This document shows, in pieces, positions 36,256-45,131 of a stretch of 64,000 bases of DNA (the first letter of the stretch is position 1; each line of letters opens with the position of its first letter). This stretch comes from JBCCIM01 sp965263205. Lineage in GTDB: Bacteria > Bacteroidota > Rhodothermia > Rhodothermales > JAHQVL01. The translations under genes and the position numbers were made by a program. The stretch spans positions 310,001 to 374,000 of the forward strand of contig CBDHHF010000035.1 of NCBI GenBank assembly GCA_965263205.1. Direction: 5' to 3'. The notes below the pieces were generated by a model. The model was not told where the DNA came from. It was given only the letters and a program-made list of their open reading frames with translations, and did not search any database.

Positions 36256-37488
36256 ATGACCAGGCGTGTACTCCAAATCGCAGCAAGTTTTCTGCTAATG
36301 CATGCACATACCGGGTTTGCGTTGCAGCAACAGCATCTCCAGGCATTGCACAAAGCCGACTCCCTCGTGCAGGCTGCGGTTCATGTTGATCAGCTCCCGG
36401 GCGCTGTGCTGCTTGTGGCGCAAGAAGGCGACATCGTTTTCCAAAAAGCCTACGGCCACGCAAAGCGGTATGCCTTCGGCGGAACGCAGTTAGCAGCGCC
36501 CGAACCAATGACCACGGCCCACCAGTTCGATTTGGCCTCGCTAACCAAAGTATTCGCCACCACGTTCGGTGTCATGATGCTGGTTGACGCCGGCGAGATC
36601 ACACTGGACGACCCGGTACACCAGTACCTCCCCCTGTTCACCGGCCCAGGCAAAGACAGCGTTACAGTTCGTCATTTACTCACCCACACCTCAGGCCTTC
36701 ACCCCTGGAAACCGCTGTATTATCACGCATCAACAGCTGAAGAGACCTACGCTTACATCAGCGCGCTCGCGCTAGCCACACCCGTTGGTAAAACGCGGCG
36801 CTACAGCGACCTCGGGTTTATGCTTCTTGGGTACCTGATCGAAGAGGTCTCCGGGCAATCCCTGGATGCCTTCATGCAAGCCAGACTGTATAATCGCCTC
36901 GGATTGCAGCAAACGGGTTTCATCCCAACGGAGGGGCCTTTTGCAGCAACTTCCCACGGCAATCCCTTTGAAAAACGCATGGTTGCTGATGATGACTTTG
37001 GGTATATATGCGACGAAATCCCGGAGTCCTTTACAGACTGGCGTGCTTATGTATTGCAGGGCGAAGTGAATGACGGGAATGCGTTTCATGCAAACGAAGG
37101 CGTCGCCGGCCACGCCGGCCTGTTCTCCACCGCAGAAGAACTCAACACGCTCCTCAGCTTGCTCCTGAACCATGGCGTCCATGAGGAGCAACAGCTTATA
37201 AGCAAGGATGTGATTGAAGCCTTTCTCACGCCCACCGAAACGGGTCAGGGCCTTGGCTGGGCGATGGCTGCCCCTGCGCTCCCTGTCGATACACCTCCCG
37301 CTGGCACATTCGGACACACCGGGTTTACGGGTACCTTTGCCGTCGGGGTGCCGAGTGCCGGCATCAGCATCGTGCTCCTGACCAACCGGCAACAAACCAA
37401 CGTAGGCCCGGATGGCAGGTATATGTCGCTCACAAGCTTACGTAAATCTGTTGTTCGCGCAGTGCTTGAAATGGATAACGCGCGCTGA
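36256..37488 (+). CDS. Beta-lactamase family serine hydrolase
   Basis: 410 residues with an N-terminal signal peptide (LQIAASFLLMHAHTGFA). The class C beta-lactamase/PBP4-like fold is shown by SLTK (SxxK nucleophile, residues ~95-98) in the context DLASLTKVFATT. RHLLTHTSGL follows near 140, YSDLGFMLLGYLIE gives the YxN-equivalent (YSD) near 178, and the final HTGFTG takes the place of KTG near 355. Members are esterases, D-amino acid peptidases or carboxypeptidases; true beta-lactamase activity is unlikely given HTG. The mature enzyme acts in the periplasm or on the surface. Confidence 0.85.
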   Translation: MTRRVLQIAASFLLMHAHTGFALQQQHLQALHKADSLVQAAVHVDQLPGAVLLVAQEGDIVFQKAYGHAKRYAFGGTQLAAPEPMTTAHQFDLASLTKVFATTFGVMMLVDAGEITLDDPVHQYLPLFTGPGKDSVTVRHLLTHTSGLHPWKPLYYHASTAEETYAYISALALATPVGKTRRYSDLGFMLLGYLIEEVSGQSLDAFMQARLYNRLGLQQTGFIPTEGPFAATSHGNPFEKRMVADDDFGYICDEIPESFTDWRAYVLQGEVNDGNAFHANEGVAGHAGLFSTAEELNTLLSLLLNHGVHEEQQLISKDVIEAFLTPTETGQGLGWAMAAPALPVDTPPAGTFGHTGFTGTFAVGVPSAGISIVLLTNRQQTNVGPDGRYMSLTSLRKSVVRAVLEMDNAR

Positions 37489-37508
37489 AAACGGAAATCA
37501 CCAACTGA

Positions 37509-39665
37509 TTAATCGCGCTTCGGTATCTTGTTAAGCGCCTCTTGCAAGTCTTCCAGCGATATGGGTTTACTGATAAAGTCATCCATGCCGGCTTCCATGC
37601 ATCTTTCACGCGTACTTTTTTTGATGCTTGCGGTAATGCCGATCACGTAGGTCTGCCTGGATTCTTCCTCTAAGGCGCGGATTCTTTCCGTAGCTTCAAC
37701 GCCATCCATCTGCGGCATACTGACATCCATTAAGATGAGATCGTACTTGTTTTTGCCCAATGCATGGATGGCCTCCTCCCCATTGGTCACATAATCTCCT
37801 GTGTGCCCCAGCAATTGTATATAACGCATGATCAGCTGGCTATTAATGGCGTTGTCTTCTGCAACGAGTATCTGAAAACGTCCTGATTCAGACACACGTC
37901 TATCCTTGTTTGTACCCACACCCGCTTTAGGATGCGTAAGCTGGAAGCTCTGTTCTAACACGCTGTAAAACAGTTGCCGCTTGATGGGTTTGTTCAGCAT
38001 CGTTGGCGTGAAAGGCAGCGGCCTGTCAAGCAAGAATCCCAACCGCTGTAAAAAGATTATGCGCGTATGCTTGCTCAAATCAACAGCCATGTCCAGCAGC
38101 TCGCTGCGCGGCACATCAGACACGTCTAAATCAATGAGCACGGCATCATAGCTATTGTTCTGGCTGGCGAGCAAGCCGGGTAGCTCGCTATTGGATGAAA
38201 CAAAGCGGAGTTTATTGTTCAGTGGCTCACACAGGTTTTGAATTTGCTTTTTGCATATAGCAGAGACCGCAGCAACCAGCAGATGTTTGTTTCTAATTTG
38301 ATACGATGGGTTAAAGCTGGTGTCTTTTTCTTGAGCAACTTCCAGCTCAAGCGTAAAATGGAAAGAAGAACCTTTTCCCTCTTCACTCTCGACCCACATC
38401 ATGCCGCCCATTGCGGAGCATAACCCTTTACAAATACTTAGCCCTAACCCGGTGCCACCGAAGCGCCTGGTGTTCGAAGAATCCACTTGAAAAAACAACT
38501 CAAATATTTTTTCAAACTGGTCTTTGGCAATGCCGATACCTGTATCCCTAACGACAACATGCAACGCGATGCTGCCGGCTTTCCGCTTTATGGTCTGATC
38601 GATAAAAGCATGGACCCCTATCTCACCATATTCTGTAAACTTGACGGCATTGCCCAACAGGTTAACCAGAATCTGCCCAATCCTACGTGCGTCACCCACC
38701 AGCAACTCAGGCACGTTTGGGTCAACAACAAAGCCAACCTCTAATCCTTTGCTCAAAGCTTTTAAAGAGATGACATCCAGTGCTTCTGAAAGGCAGGTAT
38801 GAATTGAAAAAGGAAACCGGTTTAGCTGGACTTTGCCGGCGCCAATGGCTGAGTAATCAAGGATGTCATTGATGATGTCGAGTAACGCTTCACCGCTTGA
38901 ACGGATGGTTTCGGTGTATTCCCGTTGCAATGGGTTGAGTGCCGTATCCAACAGCAAACTGGTAAACCCGATTACGCCGTTCATGGGCGTGCGAATCTCG
39001 TGGCTCATGGAAGCCAGAAAGTTGTCTTTTACAGCATTGGCTTTGCGCAATTCGTCATTTTTCAGCGCGAGCGCACTGTTTGCTTCTTCCAGTGCAGCGA
39101 TATGTGTTGCGATATCTTTTTCAGCGCGGATGTGTTCGTTTGCGTGATAACGAAGCGCAATTTCTTTAACAACCAGTTCTGCTGCTTCGTTTATGAGCCG
39201 TTTATCTTCGGCAGTCCAGGTTCGCGGCTGGTTTTCAATAACACATAGCGAACCAATTGGCTCATTGTTGGGCGTTCTCAGGGGTGTCCCGAGGTAAGCC
39301 ACAATGCCAAATCTGTTTTGTACTTCAGTTTTACAAACAAGGCCGCCATCTTTTACATTATTGATTGCATGACTCTTGTTTGTTACGACTACATTTTGGC
39401 AAAAAGAGTACATCGGTGAAGCCTCGCGTTCCCCACTGACAGGCCCATCCTGTGCAGACATGCTCAGAAAGAAATGACGATCTGAGTCTATCAACGTGAC
39501 AAAAGCAAAACTTGTATTGAGCAGCTTACACGTGAATTCAGTAATGCGATCAAAGGCCCTATCCGGCTGCGAATCCAGTAATTTTGTTTGATACAAAGCC
39601 GCCAACCGCTTTGCATCCAGCACGACAAGGTCATGGCGTTGTTTATCAGCAACAGAAATACTCAT
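37509..39665 (-). CDS. Hybrid sensor histidine kinase with GAF and receiver domains
   Basis: 718 residues, soluble. A GAF domain spans ~28-170. A coiled-coil (AALEEANSALALKNDELRKAN) leads to HisKA with SHEIRTPMNGV near 220, then HATPase with NLLGNAVKFTE (N-box), RDTGIGIA and GTGLGLSICKG. Residues ~460-575 look like a receiver that has lost the N-terminal acidic pair. Residues ~595-710 are an intact receiver: LVAEDN, phospho-Asp in LILMDVSMPQMDG, ITAS and SKP. The layout is that of BarA-like or multi-step phosphorelay kinases that pass phosphate to a separate Hpt protein, none of which is nearby. It converges with the serine hydrolase gene. Confidence 0.9.
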   Translation of the reverse strand: MSISVADKQRHDLVVLDAKRLAALYQTKLLDSQPDRAFDRITEFTCKLLNTSFAFVTLIDSDRHFFLSMSAQDGPVSGEREASPMYSFCQNVVVTNKSHAINNVKDGGLVCKTEVQNRFGIVAYLGTPLRTPNNEPIGSLCVIENQPRTWTAEDKRLINEAAELVVKEIALRYHANEHIRAEKDIATHIAALEEANSALALKNDELRKANAVKDNFLASMSHEIRTPMNGVIGFTSLLLDTALNPLQREYTETIRSSGEALLDIINDILDYSAIGAGKVQLNRFPFSIHTCLSEALDVISLKALSKGLEVGFVVDPNVPELLVGDARRIGQILVNLLGNAVKFTEYGEIGVHAFIDQTIKRKAGSIALHVVVRDTGIGIAKDQFEKIFELFFQVDSSNTRRFGGTGLGLSICKGLCSAMGGMMWVESEEGKGSSFHFTLELEVAQEKDTSFNPSYQIRNKHLLVAAVSAICKKQIQNLCEPLNNKLRFVSSNSELPGLLASQNNSYDAVLIDLDVSDVPRSELLDMAVDLSKHTRIIFLQRLGFLLDRPLPFTPTMLNKPIKRQLFYSVLEQSFQLTHPKAGVGTNKDRRVSESGRFQILVAEDNAINSQLIMRYIQLLGHTGDYVTNGEEAIHALGKNKYDLILMDVSMPQMDGVEATERIRALEEESRQTYVIGITASIKKSTRERCMEAGMDDFISKPISLEDLQEALNKIPKRD

Positions 39666-39847
39666 TACGCAAAGTCCGAAAAGGATGTGAGGAGAAAGGC
39701 ACAGGTGTTTTAGCCCTTATCCTATAGTCATCGCGGTTAACTGCCTGCCTCAGATTTGTACCATTAAAACGGGTTGCAGCCGGCTGACGGGAAGCAATTG
39801 CACTGATCAAATCAAGACCAACCTCTTCCCCGATCTATCGGCAATAA

Positions 39848-39882
39848 AAAATGGGTCAAACCTCCGCTGGAGACTTAACCCA
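39848..39882 (-). terminator. Hairpin with CCTCC/GGAG core
   Basis: AATGGGT pairs with ACCCATT; inside, CCTCCGCTGGAG adds a second short stem. On the minus strand TTTTTATTGC follows, so it can end transcripts of the SnoaL-like gene. The sequence shares a core with the hairpins at 30054 and 58001. Confidence 0.6.
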
Positions 39883-39983
39883 TTCTTTGGACTGCTTTGC
39901 GTTCCGAAAGTACTTAGCTAAACGTTGGCGTTAAGTGTACCGCGGCTACTGCTTCCCACAATGATTACAGTTTTCATTTTAGA

Positions 39984-40883
39984 TTATTTGAAATTGAACA
40001 TGCCGTTCGCGTGGGCCAGGCCTTCTGTTGGGATTTCCTGGATAACATCCCAGTGCTCTACAATAAGGCCATCTTTCATTCTGAACAAGTCGTAAAATGC
40101 TTGTTGCTTTCCACCCCATTCACCTTCACTTACAGTGAGCACGAAGTTACCCTCGCCCAATACCTTGTGGATTTTAGTGTACTTGAACATGTTGTTTTGC
40201 GCCGTCAGATATTCCACAGCTTCTACAATCCCGCTTAATCCATCTTTGATATCAGGATTGTGTTGATGGTATTGTTCGGCACTGATGTATTCTGTAATCT
40301 TATTCGGATTTTTGCCCATCAGGACATCTTCAACCAGAGACACAGCCAGCGCTTTGTTGGCATCGGTTTTGTCCAGGTCTTCTACAACTGTAGGACCATC
40401 CGTTTGTGTTCTTCCGCTGGCCGTTTCTGTAACCAACGTCGTCATTGCATCCCAGTGCTCAGCTACTTTGCCGTTTTCATCAACGCGGATGATGTCAAAG
40501 GCTACCATTTGATCGGCTCCGAAGGGCTTTGCATTTTTCCAAATGTTGTGCATGAATACATAATTGCCATCTTGAAACATTCTTATGTTTTCGGCATGGG
40601 TGCCGTGTTCTTTCAAGACGGGCAAGAGATCGATAAACGGTTCAAGACCCGTCGGAACGAACGGATTGTGCTGTATGTAATTGGCATTTGCCAATTCTCG
40701 CATTTTTGTGGTGTCTTGCTGCATAACGGCACTTAAAAACGTGCCTACAATTTGTTTTGTGTTCATATTGATAACTTGTGGTTGATTAAGCTCGCTTGCC
40801 GAGTTGGGTTGGTTTATGCCACAGGACACTAACATGCCTGATAGCAGAAATAAAGACAGCACCGTTCTCATTGATTTTGTCAT
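39984..40883 (-). CDS. SnoaL-like lipoprotein with two tandem domains
   Basis: 299 residues from the ATG at 40883 (an ATG four codons on is possible; the upstream extension to 40976 lies over the operator repeats). Signal peptide with lipobox MLVSC. Two copies of the SnoaL-like fold follow. The first spans ~55-175, with YIQHNPFVPTGLEPFIDLLP and HNIWKNAKPFGADQMVAFDIIRVDENGKVAEHWD. The second spans ~190-295, with YHQHNPDIKDGLSGIVEAVEYL and QAFYDLFRMKDGLIVEHWD. Each resembles predicted SnoaL-like aldol-condensation enzymes. It is divergent from an HxlR regulator, which probably controls it. The ligand is unknown. Confidence 0.8.
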   Translation of the reverse strand: MTKSMRTVLSLFLLSGMLVSCGINQPNSASELNQPQVINMNTKQIVGTFLSAVMQQDTTKMRELANANYIQHNPFVPTGLEPFIDLLPVLKEHGTHAENIRMFQDGNYVFMHNIWKNAKPFGADQMVAFDIIRVDENGKVAEHWDAMTTLVTETASGRTQTDGPTVVEDLDKTDANKALAVSLVEDVLMGKNPNKITEYISAEQYHQHNPDIKDGLSGIVEAVEYLTAQNNMFKYTKIHKVLGEGNFVLTVSEGEWGGKQQAFYDLFRMKDGLIVEHWDVIQEIPTEGLAHANGMFNFK

Positions 40884-40899
40884 TCGCTGAAAAGTTATT

Positions 40900-40983
40900 A
40901 CTTTCACTATGCAAGCAATAATAAACAAATGACTTGCATGATGCAAGTAATAAATCGAAATACTTTCACCTTGCAAGCAATCA
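40900..40983. promoter_or_regulatory. Three tandem operator-like repeats between SnoaL-like and HxlR genes
   Basis: Copies begin at 40900, 40932 and 40962 with the pattern ACTTKCAnnnTGCAAG followed by AATAA/AATCA. The middle one is a perfect palindrome, ACTTGCATGATGCAAGT (40932-40948). Spacings are 32 and 30 bp, about three helical turns. They sit between the divergent genes, where an HxlR dimer would be expected to bind. Confidence 0.65.
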
Positions 40984-41001
40984 TCAGTGAAAATTTACCA
41001 C

Positions 41002-41445
41002 ATGCAACAGGATTTCAGATGTAATTGCCCATTCACGTCCGCCCTTGACGTACTAGGCGATAAGTGGATATTAGTAATTGTAAAGCTAATGCTGGTCGAA
41101 AACAGAGATACCTTTAAAGACTTTACAGAAAGTGATGAAGCTATTGCGACTAACATTCTTTCAGCCAAGCTAAAACTGCTGGAGGAGGCAGGCATCATCA
41201 TCAAAACGAAACGGCCGAATAATAAAAAGACTAATCTCTATCTGTTGACTGATAAGGGCCTGGCGTTAACCCCTGTACTTATAGAACTTGCTACCTGGAG
41301 TGATGGACACCTCAGAGATATCCACCCCTCTATCATGAATGGAGAAGCAATGGAATCGCTACGAAATGACAAAGTAGCTTTTGCGCGTGTATTGGAAGAA
41401 AGGTACAGGGAAAAACTGGCGACAACCCCGTATATAAAACCATAG
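41002..41445 (+). CDS. HxlR family winged-helix regulator
   Basis: 147 residues from the ATG at 41002; a GTG at 40987 would add five. FRCNCPFTSALDVLGDKWILVIVKLML is the HxlR signature (Cys followed by P-x-x-x-A-L-D-V-I-G-x-K-W). The wing region is NILSAKLKLLEEAGIIIKTKRPNNKKT. The N-terminal cysteines (CNC) are often redox- or electrophile-sensing in this family. It is divergent from the SnoaL-like gene over a 118-bp gap that carries three operator repeats, so it probably controls both genes. Confidence 0.9.
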   Translation: MQQDFRCNCPFTSALDVLGDKWILVIVKLMLVENRDTFKDFTESDEAIATNILSAKLKLLEEAGIIIKTKRPNNKKTNLYLLTDKGLALTPVLIELATWSDGHLRDIHPSIMNGEAMESLRNDKVAFARVLEERYREKLATTPYIKP

Positions 41446-41629
41446 CTCTCGAGTTAAGTGCAACGCATCTGCTCGTTTAAAGACTGCCTCACATATAGAC
41501 GACCTTTTTGCGAACGCAATATGATGCTGCCCCTCCTGTGAGCGTCCCATCAATCCTGTCGGATGGCTGTGTTTGCTGTTAAAGGATACAGGTTTTTGGG
41601 GCTTGTTGCACTACACTGGCTTTAACATT

Positions 41630-41899
41630 ACACTGGCTTTGTGTTTGATCACCGAGCTTGACCTGTCCAACAAAGCACTCAGCGGCTCCCTGGATGAGAT
41701 AGGAAAAAAAGACACGTTTAAGAATCTCACCAGTCTGAAGCTAAATGGTAACCCAAGGCTTACGGGACTGATGCCAACGTCCTTCAGAAATCTCACACTT
41801 ACGACTACGTTCAACTACGCCGGCACAGGCCTTTGTAGCCCTAACGTATTGAGCACATGGGAAGCCGGCATCCAACCCTTACTTCTTCCGGGCTGGTAG
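41630..41899 (+). pseudogene. Leucine-rich-repeat protein remnant
   Basis: The frame from about 41630 to the TAG at 41899 has ITELDLSNKALSGSL, LTSLKLNGNPRLTGLMP and YAGTGLCSPNVLSTW. These match the last repeats and C-terminal cap (NPGLAGPLPATL, YSGTGLCPPADDEAFKTW) of the LRR genes at 52-57 kb. The start and most repeats are missing. Upstream residues in the open frame (from 41573) do not look like LRR. A terminator follows at 41946. Confidence 0.65.
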
Positions 41900-41945
41900 C
41901 TAACGGGAATGTTTGTCAATAGACACTAACGGGTGCCAAAATTCA

Positions 41946-41985
41946 AGGCGGCTGTTTTACCTTCCCTTGTAGCAGCCGCTTTTGG
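41946..41985 (+). terminator. Terminator after the LRR remnant
   Basis: GCGGCTG (41948-41954) pairs with CAGCCGC (41973-41979), followed by TTTTTGG. It closes the former LRR transcript 45 bp past its stop. Confidence 0.6.
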
Positions 41986-42026
41986 TGGGTCAAAAAATCG
42001 GGAAGCTTACACATACTGCCAAGGAC

Positions 42027-43196
42027 ATGAAAAAATTTAGCCGAAGACAATTTCTGCAAGGTAGCCTCACACTAAGCGCCGGTTTAATGATTACACCAAC
42101 CAGCCAGCGCACATTAGCGACAAGAATCCATACCACACAACTCGAACCAGAGGGATTCTTTACACTCGGGCAGCGAAAAGACCATTGGTGGCTGATCACT
42201 CCTGAAGGAAAACCGTTTTTCACTATGGGTGTCAACCACATTGATCCTGCTACCCTACGTTATCCAGAAAACATACACATCTGGCGAGAGCAATACGGCG
42301 GGAGCACCATCCGATGGATCAAGGAATCTGTTGCGCCAAATTTAAAGTCATGGGGCTTCAACTCCGTTGGTTGGGTGCAGGAAGTGTCTGTGCGCCAGTG
42401 GCGGCATTCACGGTCGTTCACGGTTGACGAATACCGGGCGCTGGACATGCCGTACTGTCATATGCTCCCCTTTATGGAATCTCATCAATGGGAAAAACAC
42501 ACCGTACATTTCGATTTCAGGAGCAAAGAATGGGAAGAATGGTGCGACTATGTCGCAAGAGCCGAATGCGCGGCCCTGTATGACGATCCGAATCTGATCG
42601 GCTACTTCTATAGTGACTGTCCAACATGGATTCATGCGCGCCCCACGAATGTTTGGCGCGGACCTATTTTCGACCCGGACCTCCTTAACACAGCTGCCGG
42701 CCAGAAAGAACTGACCGAATTAGCGCATAGCTATTACAAAACCACGCACGACGCCATCAGGCGCTACGATCCACACCACCTGATTCTTGGTGATCGGTAC
42801 GAGGCAAATGAACCGATTGCGATGGAGGTCATCAATGCTGCAAAACCGTATGTGGATGTGCTTTCCTTTCAGGATTTCCGCGACCCGGTGAATCACCTCC
42901 ATACGTGGCACCAGAAAACTGGAAAACCGGTGCTGCTGGCCGACGCTGCCGGCATGAGGTGGCAAACTGCGCCAGGTGAGTTCACAAACAACCAGGGTAC
43001 ATGGTACGCGGAGACCCTTCTAGCGCTGTTCGAAAATCCGGGATGTATTGGCTTCCACCTCTGCGGCGCCTACCAGCGCAACCGCGCCCGCCGCTACGGA
43101 CTCATCGATGAAATGGAGGAGCCCGACACAAAGAATGTTACGCTCATGCAGGAAGCGAATGAGAAAATCCGGCTATCGATGGAGCGTCAATTTTGA
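42027..43196 (+). CDS. Tat-exported glycoside-hydrolase-like (agarase-like) protein
   Basis: 389 residues from the ATG at 42027, where the Tat signal SRRQFLQGS begins; AAGGA lies just before. The sequence GQRKDHWWLITPEGKPFFTMGVNHIDPATLRY is typical of TIM-barrel beta-agarase-like or GH-A-clan proteins, where the enzyme starts with a 'P-x-G-K-P-F-F-x-x-G-x-N-H' strand. Later DPNLIGYFYSDCP and DRYEANEPIAMEVINAAKPYVDVLSFQDF are in the positions of the acid/base and nucleophile-bearing strands. Here an Asp stands where a Glu would be expected in YFYSDCP, so catalysis may differ. The substrate, possibly an algal polysaccharide, is inferred. Confidence 0.65.
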   Translation: MKKFSRRQFLQGSLTLSAGLMITPTSQRTLATRIHTTQLEPEGFFTLGQRKDHWWLITPEGKPFFTMGVNHIDPATLRYPENIHIWREQYGGSTIRWIKESVAPNLKSWGFNSVGWVQEVSVRQWRHSRSFTVDEYRALDMPYCHMLPFMESHQWEKHTVHFDFRSKEWEEWCDYVARAECAALYDDPNLIGYFYSDCPTWIHARPTNVWRGPIFDPDLLNTAAGQKELTELAHSYYKTTHDAIRRYDPHHLILGDRYEANEPIAMEVINAAKPYVDVLSFQDFRDPVNHLHTWHQKTGKPVLLADAAGMRWQTAPGEFTNNQGTWYAETLLALFENPGCIGFHLCGAYQRNRARRYGLIDEMEEPDTKNVTLMQEANEKIRLSMERQF

Positions 43197-43202
43197 CCTC
43201 TC

Positions 43203-43955
43203 TTATTTCTCTAACCATGCTTTAAAGGGTGTTACTTTCAATCGGCTTACCACTGGTTCTTCTTTTGTAGTCACGCTGAGCGCTATCAAAATCTTCCTGT
43301 TAAAGTATTGCTCAAACGAAATTACGGCCTTTCGATTGACCAACATTTGCCGGTTGATGCGAAAAAATTGATTGGCGTCGCAAACCGACTCGATATATTC
43401 GAGCTTTTTGAACAAGGGGTACTTCTTTCCTTCAAAGGTATACAGGCAAACCACTTCATTCTCCACGCTAAACAGGGCAATATCCTCAACGCGAATGACA
43501 ACTGTTTTCTCTCTGAAATGGGTAAGAAATACTTTTTGGAATTGCTGCCTCTCCCCTGCTTCAACATAAATAGGTGAAGTATTTTTTCTATTTAAATTGT
43601 TCAGCAGCTTTTTATATTTCCGAAGCGCCTCGTGGATTTCTGACTCTTTAAATGGCTTCAATACATAATCGATGCCATTGTTTTTAATCGCCTGCAGCGT
43701 GTACTCATCATAAGCGGTACAAAACACAACGGGCACAACGACATCAATGTGCCTGAATATCTCAAAGCTTTGCCCATCAGCCAATTGGATATCAAAGAAG
43801 AGCAAATCTAGGTTCTGTTGATATTTATTCAGGTACTGAACCGCTTCGCCAATGGATTCTAATTTCTCCAGGACTATAAAATCGCTGTCCTGCTCTATGA
43901 TTTCCTGCAGTAGCGCAGCCGTATGTGCTTCGTCCTCTACAATCAGTACATTCAT
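43203..43955 (-). CDS. LytTR family response regulator
   Basis: 250 residues. Receiver domain 1-115: VLIVEDE, phospho-Asp in LLFFDIQLADG (~Asp54), FCTAYDEYTLQAI, and LKPF with conserved Lys. LytTR DNA-binding domain ~130-235: LYTFEGKKYPLFKKLEYIE and FFRINRQMLVNRKAV are characteristic. It lies downstream of the LytS-like kinase gene on the same strand, with a copy of the 54-bp repeat between them. A two-component pair is clear. Targets are unknown; binding by LytTR domains is usually to direct repeats. Confidence 0.9.
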   Translation of the reverse strand: MNVLIVEDEAHTAALLQEIIEQDSDFIVLEKLESIGEAVQYLNKYQQNLDLLFFDIQLADGQSFEIFRHIDVVVPVVFCTAYDEYTLQAIKNNGIDYVLKPFKESEIHEALRKYKKLLNNLNRKNTSPIYVEAGERQQFQKVFLTHFREKTVVIRVEDIALFSVENEVVCLYTFEGKKYPLFKKLEYIESVCDANQFFRINRQMLVNRKAVISFEQYFNRKILIALSVTTKEEPVVSRLKVTPFKAWLEK

Positions 43956-44004
43956 TTAGACAGTGTCTGAAAAATAAGTTTTGCCGCATATGATCCTTCG
44001 CTAT

Positions 44005-44058
44005 CGCTCAGGATACGGCTTTGTCTCTGCTAAATTTCGATTTTTCAGACAAAGCCTA
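44005..44058 (-). repeat. Dispersed 54-bp intergenic repeat, copy 2
   Basis: Aligns without gaps to 6137-6190. The end nearest the LytS-like gene supplies that gene's TAG stop codon (44056-44058), as in copy 1. On the minus strand GGCTTTGTC after the stop pairs with GACAAAGCC 20-odd bases on. A wider inverted repeat, GTCTGAAAAAT / ATTTTTCAGAC, also encloses the region 43968-44050. Confidence 0.55.
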
Positions 44059-45051
44059 GCTGATTAATTTTATCCTGACACTAAATTGCTCTGACGATTG
44101 CTCAACAATGACGCCGTTGTGCATATTCATCAACGCATACCTTTTTGCCAATCCGTCCAACCCATTCCCGGTAGACTCCCCTGCTGTAATTTTGGGTTGG
44201 ATGTTATTTTTGACTACGATATACTCATCATCCGTATTGCTTATTTCGATACGCAACGGCATCCTGGACGTCATGCTGTTGTGCTTAAAGCAATTCTCAG
44301 CCACGATCTGCAAAGCAAAGGTGGGCAAAGAAAGAGCATAGAGGGAGATATCAATATTGATATCTACAAAAACAGCTTCTTCATTTCTGTTCTTCATCAA
44401 AAAAAGGTAAGCCTCCAATATGGACAACTCCTCAGATAAGGGAAGCGTAGTGCTTTCGTTATACTTAAGAGTCTGCCTGTAAAAACCTGACAGGCCAAGA
44501 ATAAAATCTTCAGCATTGTCATGGCCTTGCCGCACCATCGCACGCAGCGTATTTAACGAATTAAACAGAAAGTGCGGGTCTATTTTTGCATGCAGTACCT
44601 TTAATTGCGCTTTATAGTGCTCCGTTTGAATTCGCTCTTTCTCTACTTGCAAGCGGGATATATTTTCCTGCACCCTAATCGAATATTGGATAACGAGGCA
44701 TACAAACACACCAAGCAAGGGCCGTGTCAACTTGAAATAATTAACTAATTCGGCATTGCTTCGGACAATCAATAAGCCTATACATATCCCTGCACAACAG
44801 GCAGCTATTTTTAGTAAAAACCGCCAATCGTTAAACTTCCTTCTCAAATCCCAGAGATACCAAAGCAGGTACCACAAATTATAAAGCACAAAGGAAGACA
44901 CAGCCCAAATGACGTAAACAGTAGGACTGCCGGAAAATGTTATCCGCTCATTTGTGAGGAAACTCAGTATCGGGAGTAGTATGGCCAGAACAGCCGGCAG
45001 TATCGTATTTATCTTCAGCTTCAAGATATTTGCATCCCGTTCTTCATTCAT
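44056..45051 (-). CDS. LytS/YehU-like sensor histidine kinase
   Basis: 331 residues from the ATG at 45051; a TTG at 45072 lies within a hairpin and is less likely. Four hydrophobic segments occupy residues ~15-140. Then a short coiled-coil (LQVEKERIQTEHYKAQLKVLHAKI) leads to the His_kinase domain with DPHFLFNSLNTLRAM as the phosphoaccepting motif. The C-terminal HATPase carries VAENCFKHNS and GNGLDGLAKRYAL. It pairs with the LytTR regulator downstream. A perfect 10-bp inverted repeat ends at the base before its ATG, suggesting translational or transcriptional control. Confidence 0.85.
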   Translation of the reverse strand: MNEERDANILKLKINTILPAVLAILLPILSFLTNERITFSGSPTVYVIWAVSSFVLYNLWYLLWYLWDLRRKFNDWRFLLKIAACCAGICIGLLIVRSNAELVNYFKLTRPLLGVFVCLVIQYSIRVQENISRLQVEKERIQTEHYKAQLKVLHAKIDPHFLFNSLNTLRAMVRQGHDNAEDFILGLSGFYRQTLKYNESTTLPLSEELSILEAYLFLMKNRNEEAVFVDINIDISLYALSLPTFALQIVAENCFKHNSMTSRMPLRIEISNTDDEYIVVKNNIQPKITAGESTGNGLDGLAKRYALMNMHNGVIVEQSSEQFSVRIKLIS

Positions 45052-45080
45052 GCAGGTAGTTACATAAAGCAACTACCTGC
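45052..45080 (-). promoter_or_regulatory. Perfect hairpin abutting the LytS-like start codon
   Basis: GCAGGTAGTT (45052-45061) and AACTACCTGC (45071-45080) are exact complements with a 9-base loop. On the minus strand the hairpin is followed immediately by the ATG, without a U-run, so it is not a simple terminator. It would hide the region where ribosomes bind. Confidence 0.55.
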
Positions 45081-45131
45081 ATTTGTCTTGTAAAACAACA
45101 AGGGCTAGCTCCTTCGGAATCTTCTACAAAA

